A stretch of DNA of 64,000 bases from Atrichornis clamosus (Eukaryota > Chordata > Aves > Passeriformes > Menuridae). The DNA is taken from NCBI GenBank assembly GCA_013400975.1, contig WBMZ01005367.1, positions 310,001-374,000 on the forward strand, read 5' to 3'. Position 1 is the stretch's first letter. Every line of letters begins with the position of its first letter. The position numbers and the translations under genes were made by a program. Under the pieces are notes generated by a model. That model was not told the origin of the DNA, made no database searches, and saw nothing but the letters and a program-made list of their open reading frames with translations. Of this stretch, positions 57,021 to 64,000 are shown in pieces.

Positions 57021-57168
57021 TCGTAGAATCACAGAAGGGTTTGAATCAGAAGGGACTTTTTAAAGATCCTCTAGTGCAACCACTTCTGCCATTGAGCAGG
57101 CACGTTTTTCACTAGATCAGGTTGCTCAAACCTCCATCCAACCTGACCTTGGACACTTCCAGTCTCTC
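57021..57168 (-). mobile_element. CR1 LINE 3'-end fragment, diverged
   Basis: The segment reads TCGTAGAATCACAGAAGGGT, then TCAGAAGGGACTTTTTAAAG, CACTAGATCAGGTTGCTCAA and CATCCAACCTGACCTTGGAC, a CR1 3' end in reverse orientation with more substitutions than the 48103 copy. It loses similarity after 57168. Confidence 0.9.
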
Positions 57169-59479
57169 AATTACATGTCTGAATGTGTGATGGGGACTTT
57201 GCCTTGGCTCCCACAGAGAGGCAATGTGATGGTGTCAGGCCATGCAGGGTGTTCCAGCCAGGCTCTTGCAGATGAATCATCTGAAGGGTTGTTTTTGAAA
57301 GATTGGGCTCCTGCATTTGATTCACTCTCCTTGGCAAGCTGAAAATAGTGTGCATTGTTCTCATAATCCTTAGCAACTTGAAAACTGCCATGAATTGAAT
57401 ACATTTTAATCTTTACCTACAGCAAGAAAACAAACTAATTCAGTTATTCCTGCAGTTCCTTAGCTAATGCTAATTAACTGATGGCTTTGTATTTTCCAGC
57501 AGGTTTCTAAACATTTCCCTTATCATTTCAATGAGGCACAGTGAATAGATTTATTTCTCCTGTGTGCATTAGTAAGTCCAAGCAATATGTTAAATTATAA
57601 CTGTCCAGAAAACAAAGACCCACTCCCAATATCTCCTAAATCATAGATTACCAAGATTCATAATCCTCTGCATATGCTTTTCATAGGAAAGGTGTTTGTG
57701 TTATAAAACAAAAATAAATTAAGGTGATGTTGAGAAGTCTTACAGCACGTTGGTGGAGTTGTAGGGTAAATACAGGACAGAGACCACAAACCCACCAGAC
57801 ATAACAATTCTGCCCAAAACTAATCTGGTGGACTGTGAATTTAATTTTTGGCTGTTCTGAATACTGTTTTGAGCTGCACTTTATTTCCCCTGAAATAACG
57901 CTCCTTCGCAGTTGATTTACAAGTAATTTGGTGAATGACTTATGTGTGTGGTCACATAAATTGTTGAAGCCCCAGGGAGCTAACTTCAGTCTCATATGCT
58001 TAAAGGTGTGAGTGTTGTAGTACACTTAGGAAGATCACCTCTCAAATGACGAGCACAAGTGACCACAGGTGTTGCGCAGTGCAGAGGAAGCACCATGTAT
58101 ATGTCTGCATAAGGGTGAATAATGCCCTCAAAAACTAGGGAGTGGCCGTTCTCTGGCTGCAATGATCTTGTGTTCAGGCTGTTCTCTGGTGCTTACTACC
58201 AGTTTGGGGAGAGGTTTCAGTTGTACCTTGAAATTATTGGCCCAGTTATTTCTGCCATGATCTGGCTCCTGGGCTCAGCTGTGCTGAGCAAAGACCTTCC
58301 TGTCCTTTCAAAACTGCATTAAGCAATGGACTGATGAAAATTAACAACATCAAACTATCTGGGACCATTAGATAATCTCATTTCACATTCAGTAAGGAAT
58401 ACCCTCTTCCTTTTACCTTTACTTGGTACAAACCAAACACCTCAAAGGGACTTTTCAGGGCTGTGTGGGGAGACTGGAAGCAAGACAGAGAACAAACAGG
58501 ACTAGTGGGATGAGGATGGTGGCAAGCAGCACTCATCTGCTTTATATACCCCGGAAAGGAATAGGTACTGCCTCTGACACTGCCTGGGGCTTTCTCAACC
58601 CTGCAGAATGCAGAGTCTGTGGGTCCCTGCTCACATCTAGGGGCACAACATGCTGTGGCTGAATTCAGCTAGAATTTTTCTGCTAACTTTGATGGAAACA
58701 GTCCCGTAACTGAAAGATTAGGTCTTGCCTCTAAAAGAGCTGTAATACTTGTAAAAAAGAACAAAAATCAGCATTGCATGGGATGATAGTGTGGTTGTGA
58801 TAAGCTAGTGAAGTGAAAAATACTTTGGTGAAGAAATTTTGCCAATAAAAGGAGTGGGAGTGGACCAAACCTGCTGCTTACAGCAAAGAATTCTTACCAG
58901 TCCTACCTGGTTCGGGTTTGCTAAACAAAGAGGGTAAAGGGCTCATTCGTGCCTCTTGGGTAAGCCTAAGGCAAACTTTACCTGCTCTGCTTGTAGCCAG
59001 TCTGCTTTGCACCTCGGGTACAACCGCACACAGAGCAGTGGCCCTCATCTCCTGGAGGCCTCAGATGGTGCCGTGTTGTCCCTCACAACATCATTAATGT
59101 GATGCTGAGCATTTTCCAGTTCAGAGGGTCTCACAGCATGAGAACGACCATGTGGCATGGCACTGAGGGTGTGAATTGCATGACTGTTGTGGGAAGCTGG
59201 GAGGTGTTGGAGAGGGATCTCGTTGTAGTGATCCAAAACAAAGCCTAGGTGTGACCTAGGAGGGGATCCTTGAACCTCACGCATTCTGCAACTTAGTGAG
59301 TGCTTAAGCTCATTTCCTGGCCTTTATGTAGTTGGCATTTGTAGATGTGTCCTACATCTCCCTCCAAGCAGGAGACCCTGAAGTCCTGACACTGGATCTT
59401 TGTGGTCAGATTCTCAAGCAAATCTACAGCCTCCTTGACATGACCTTCATGTCTCCCATCCCAGTCAATTTCAGGACTG

Positions 59480-59870
59480 GGGAGGGAGGAGGGTCTTAGG
59501 GCTGGACTTGGTGTCCCTGGTCCTGCAGGCCGGGCTGTTGTTGTTGCTGTTCCAGGGCAGGGAGGACGCTGCCGATCCCAAGTTAAGAGTGGCAGCTGGT
59601 GGGTAGGAGTCGGCACTAAGGCAGCATCCTGTGCTTCCCTGGTGGTGTGAAGAGCTGCTCGGCCGTGAGGGAGGGGAGGAGGGAGTTTGTTGGGAGGAAG
59701 CTGTCACGGATCTGCCTCTCATTGCTGCTTGCAGTCCTACGCTGGCTGAGTCAGAGCTGGCGGGAAAGGCGAGACACGCGGGTGGTCTCTGGGAAAAGTC
59801 CACACTCAAAAACAGGTTTGTGAGGAAGACCCCCAGTGTAAGGGCTCCAAACCTGAAGAACTGTGCCTAG
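59480..59870. other. GC-richer block with AP-1 palindrome
   Basis: This block is clearly richer in G and C than its surroundings and has about a dozen CpGs in 320 bp, more than neighbouring intron but below a classical CpG island. It contains a consensus AP-1 palindrome CTGAGTCAG at 59746-59754. I recognise no exon or repeat family. It could be an intronic promoter or enhancer, an old unrecognised repeat, or nothing. Confidence 0.3.
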
Positions 59871-62800
59871 AGTTGCAGAGTGGCGGAGAATGAGGAAGAG
59901 TATGCTGGAAGGCTGTGGTGTGCAGGTGTTGTGTGCTGTCTCACACCTCTGGAAACCACGAATTTGACGCCATGGTTGGCCAACACATTGGAGCTGCTGA
60001 CAGCAAACCAGTAAGATGGTGCAATCTCCAGCACGGCATCCAGTGAGTTTTCCTTCCTTTCTGCCCTTTGGCCCCTGCATCAGGTGCTCACCAGCAGTCA
60101 CACGGCCATCCCAGCACTCAAACACTATTCTGATCAATAACACTTTTAAAAAGTTCTCCATCAGCTACTTAATGTGTTTTATGTCGTTCTCAGTTTAGAT
60201 GTGCAAAGCCAGACAGGGTGAGCTTTGAAATCAAGTTTACGTTCGGCAGTAATCCAAGAATTACCAAAGGCTTCAAAGTTAAATTATCTGAGAGAGCATG
60301 TCAAGCCATTGAATTTCAGTTCAGCAGCATGCCAAAATATCTCAACATGTCTCTTATGATGTATTTCATTGTTTCTTATAATTTGAGTAGTAGGAAAGTG
60401 ATTAAAAATAAGACTGCATCCTTCTGTTTCTCTTTGATTCACTGTCTGAAATTTCAAGATGTTTAAAAGGTATTTATACTCATACTTTAGGCTTCTGCAG
60501 TCATTTGTTTTACTATGCAGTTTGAAAGTGATTCAGTTTAGCAATTAAGGTTTAAACTAAATTGTCAAACACACAAAAAGATATTTGCATATGTTACTTA
60601 CATCACCCATTTCCAGCTGATTTCCCAGAGAGAAACATGGACCTCTCTGTTCCTTCCCCACTTAGTTCCTAATAATTTTTGAACCATTGGTTAATTAGAG
60701 ATGTTTCTGATGGAGGAGTAGAGTTCTTGGATATAAGTGGATCCCTAGGCATTTTGTGACTCTCCCTGCTAAATAGAGAACCTACAAGTGCCTTCAACAG
60801 AAGGAAATTTGTATTCTTGTGAGGTTTGAAAGCAGTAGCGTGTCACCCATAAACAGCTCAACGTTTCTTGGTGACTGAAACAGAGGGGTGCTTCCTTTTC
60901 CAACTATAGAGTGGTTATTTTGAGGGCTTGACAGAGGAATGTAGAGCTTCATGCATCACCCACAATGTTTGAAAAAGCATTAGGATATTGAGACTATCTG
61001 TGACAAGAAGTACAGAAATGTTTTAAGAGTCTGACAGAAATGCCTGGGAAGAGTTTAATAGCGCTCAAGAGGTTACTTTGACCAAGCAGTGGTGAATACA
61101 GGATATGTTATGCACAGTATGTGGTGGATGCAGGCTGCTAGGGGAGAGAAACTGGCTGCTGTTGGAAAACTGTGACAGACCTCTTCTGATTCCAAGCTCT
61201 GACTGCAGGTGTTAAAAAGGCCGGGAGACATTTCCTGCAGCGCTCTTAACCTGCAGCAGCAAGTATGGCTCTGCAAATCTCTCTTTCTCAGAAACATCAG
61301 GAGGGCCCCAGTCTAGGATAAACCATGCTCTGGAAGGGCATTTAGGTTAAGAGCTTATGTGTGCATGTGGGACGTTGCTCAAAACCATTGAAGTCACTGA
61401 ATTTTTCCATATGCTCAGTGAGCTGTGATTCAGGCTCTTACTGAGGTGAGGAGAAGGATGTATCCGTTTTTTCAGGGAAAAGTAAATACCGGCTGTAGAA
61501 AATTCTGTACAGCAAGAAATTCCAAAGAAAACTTTGGAGCTCATCTCTCCTGTGACATTAAGTTATGGTAATTTTAACATATTTTGAATTTTAGAAGAGA
61601 GTAATTTATGATCCATAAACAGCTCAGAGTTTCCTGGTGGCAGAGAAGAGGTGTTTGTGGTTTGGGTGCTGGTGGTGGGGTTTCCAGATATCCTCGGAAG
61701 GAGAAGGAGATTCTGACAGGGTTTGTGGTATAGCAGCAGTGATGATTCCAAAAGTAGGTCACAGAGGAAGAGCAGGAGAATTTGGGAAATGTCCCGTTGG
61801 GTGCAAGACCTTTGGAAAGAGTCATCCTCCAAAAAGACATCAAAGGTTTCCATGGTGGTACTGGATTTGAGACATCCACCTCAGAGAGGGTAGGAATGGC
61901 ATGAAAGGAAGAAAGGAATGAAAGAAAAGGAAATTTTTACAATGAGTATGAGGACAGACTTTCCCAATAGTTTAAGTTCTCTGAATGAAGTGTGAGCAGA
62001 TCTGTCACTCAAAGCTGAGCTGGGCAGAGAAGTGGAGAGCAACCCTGCTACTTCAGAGGCAACAGTGAACATTTTGATGGACAGAATGATGCAGGAGTTT
62101 ATCCCTGCTTATGGCTTCTGCAGTTTGAAATTGCCAATAATGCCAAGAAAATTTGAGCAGAAACTGGCCAATATTGCCAATGCACTGGGTCTGGTTCTCT
62201 GAGATCAGTAATGGGCCATATAATGAATTTCCTCCTAAAATTTTGCACAGTACATTTTGTGTTTTAGTGATGGAAAACTTCGCTCAGGCTGATTCTCCTC
62301 TGGCGTAAGCATTTTCTGAGTAACATTTATCTTCAGATTTACCACATTTTATAAATGGCTTTGTTCTGTTTTATTTTTCCAAATAGGAAAATTCACTCTG
62401 TAAAAGAAAATTGTTTCAAGATTTAGTCTGAATATAGAAACTACTTTTGTGCAAATCTGAATATAAACTTAAGACACAAACTGAACCTCTTGAGGATATT
62501 ACATCAATCTTGAAGTTAATAAGGTGGAAGAGAATGCGTTTCAGATTTTATATTAACTTCCTTCAGACTAAGAACCATTTTTCCTTGCACTTCAGTTTCC
62601 ATCTCATTAATTTATTAATAATTAAACATCTAAAAAATAAAAGATTTGTTATTTCTCTTGTAACGTCAATCAATAGATTTCTAATTAACCAACCTTAGAG
62701 CACTGAGAAGCAGTTGCTCCAGCAACTGTTTCTACTACCAGCAAATTTAAGTGGGAGAAATAGAGTTTAACTGTTTTTCTGTTGCAGACAGAGACCAGAG

Positions 62801-63614
62801 GCGAGCTGAGATTCTTCTTAGCACAAGGGCCACATCTAAGGTGGGACCCTGGGAGCATTTCCAGCATCCTGGGCTCACATATGTGCTCTGGGTGGTTCCT
62901 GGCTTGTGGGGTGGTGCATCCCATCCCCTGCTGTTTGGAAAACCTGAGAGCACGGACAGGGAAAGATCTGCCTGTGCTCCCAGCATGACCATGGGGATTC
63001 TGTGGTGCTGAGAGGTTAGTAATGCATGGATACATTGCTCTGACCTTGGAGATCTCACAAGTCCTGGAGCTCACAGATCAGAAAAACAGCAGAAGGTGGT
63101 GTGAACGCATTCGGAAGGGAGAAGTATGCTGTAGGGCAGAGAAGGAGCCTGGGGTGGTGTCAAAAGAGAAACACGCCATTTTCAAAACCTAGCTTTGCCT
63201 GTTTCCAGAATGCAGCTGTATAACCAGCTACTCTCCAACACTTCAGAAATCTCCTGTGACTTGCTGGAAGAGAAGGTGTTAAAGGTATATTTTGTCTTGT
63301 GATCCTGCAAATGCTTTCTGATGTAACTTTGCCCCCATAAATAGCCCCCTACACATGGAATTGAGAATCAGATCCTCAAGTTAGAGCTCCTGATGTGCCA
63401 AGTGCCTCTGACTAAAGGGATCTGAGTCCATGGAAAGTATCCCTAGAAACTTTCCAGATTCATTAGTGTGCTCTTTCACAGTCATTTAAAATAAATCTTT
63501 CCTGGCTAATAACTGGAAGGACAGCCGTGTGTATGGGGTGAAACTGCAGAAGCTATTTGGCAATCTCAAATTCTGCCTTCTAATGTGGTACTGAGGCTCC
63601 TCCTGTGGGGATCA

Positions 63615-63662
63615 GGGAGAAATACAAAGGATGAAAATGGGAGAAATACAAAGGATGAAAAT
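63615..63662. repeat. Perfect 24 bp tandem duplication
   Basis: A 24 bp purine-rich unit (starting GGGAGAAATACAAAGG and ending GATGAAAAT) occurs twice head to tail, at 63615-63638 and 63639-63662, with no mismatch. A degraded echo (TAGAAATAAGGAGAAAAT) follows. Confidence 0.92.
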
Positions 63663-64000
63663 ACTAGAAATAAGGAGAAAATGTGGCTGAGGAAGGAAGA
63701 GGAACACCAACTAACCAGTGAAGGATGAATGAATCACCCAAAGTCCCTGCCAGAAGTATAAAACAAACCCAGTAACTGTCCTCCCCTTGCTACAAACCCT
63801 CAGAAATTGCTGTTTTGTTTCTGAGTAACTTTTCTCCTTTGCGCTTTTTATTGAAGCGATAGCACCAATTCAGGCTGAAATCAGGGTCCTGTGGGTTTGG
63901 GTTTTTTACAAGCAAAAGCAGACAGGCTAATGATGTTATTTGATCTCTAGGAAACCCCTTGCATGCCAGGGTACAGGCTTTGCTGCCTTCCAGAAAGCAG

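Overview
The window is vertebrate nuclear DNA, almost certainly from a bird. It carries two short, well-spliced protein-coding exons inside very long introns, and its recognisable repeats are nearly all CR1 LINE fragments, the dominant interspersed repeat of birds and other sauropsids. No bacterial-style operons, phage, CRISPR arrays or dense gene content are present. I cannot name the species.

Both exons lie on the plus strand and belong to CAMK1D (calcium/calmodulin-dependent protein kinase ID). The first, 7464-7595 (132 bp), encodes the rest of the glycine-rich loop, the ATP-binding lysine and the helix C glutamate of the kinase N-lobe. The second, 43119-43193 (75 bp), encodes the following beta-strand and hinge-side stretch. 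Residue spacing matches human CAMK1D residues 32-100 as I recall them. All three intron junctions seen are phase 2, so each exon is a multiple of three. The rest of the kinase (exon 1 and everything after residue 100, including the catalytic loop, activation loop and calmodulin-binding segment) is outside the window.

Layout: 1-7463 is the 3' part of the upstream intron; 7464-7595 is the first exon; 7596-43118 is a 35.5 kb intron; 43119-43193 is the second exon; 43194-64000 is the 5' part of the next intron. Eight CR1 fragments are spread through the introns, six in minus and two in plus orientation. One lies about 130 bp upstream of the second exon. The remaining intronic DNA is AT-rich, with a few GC-richer blocks of unknown origin, short tandem duplications, homopolymer and polypyrimidine runs, and a few segments with clustered homeodomain-type sites or short perfect inverted repeats that could be regulatory.

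I found no convincing second gene, structural RNA or new biological system. The many open frames of 60-229 codons look like chance ORFs in intronic DNA. The most useful leads are the paired TAATTA sites near 12.56-12.63 kb, the segment near 41.2-41.4 kb, and the GC-rich block near 59.5-59.9 kb, all of which need cross-species alignment.
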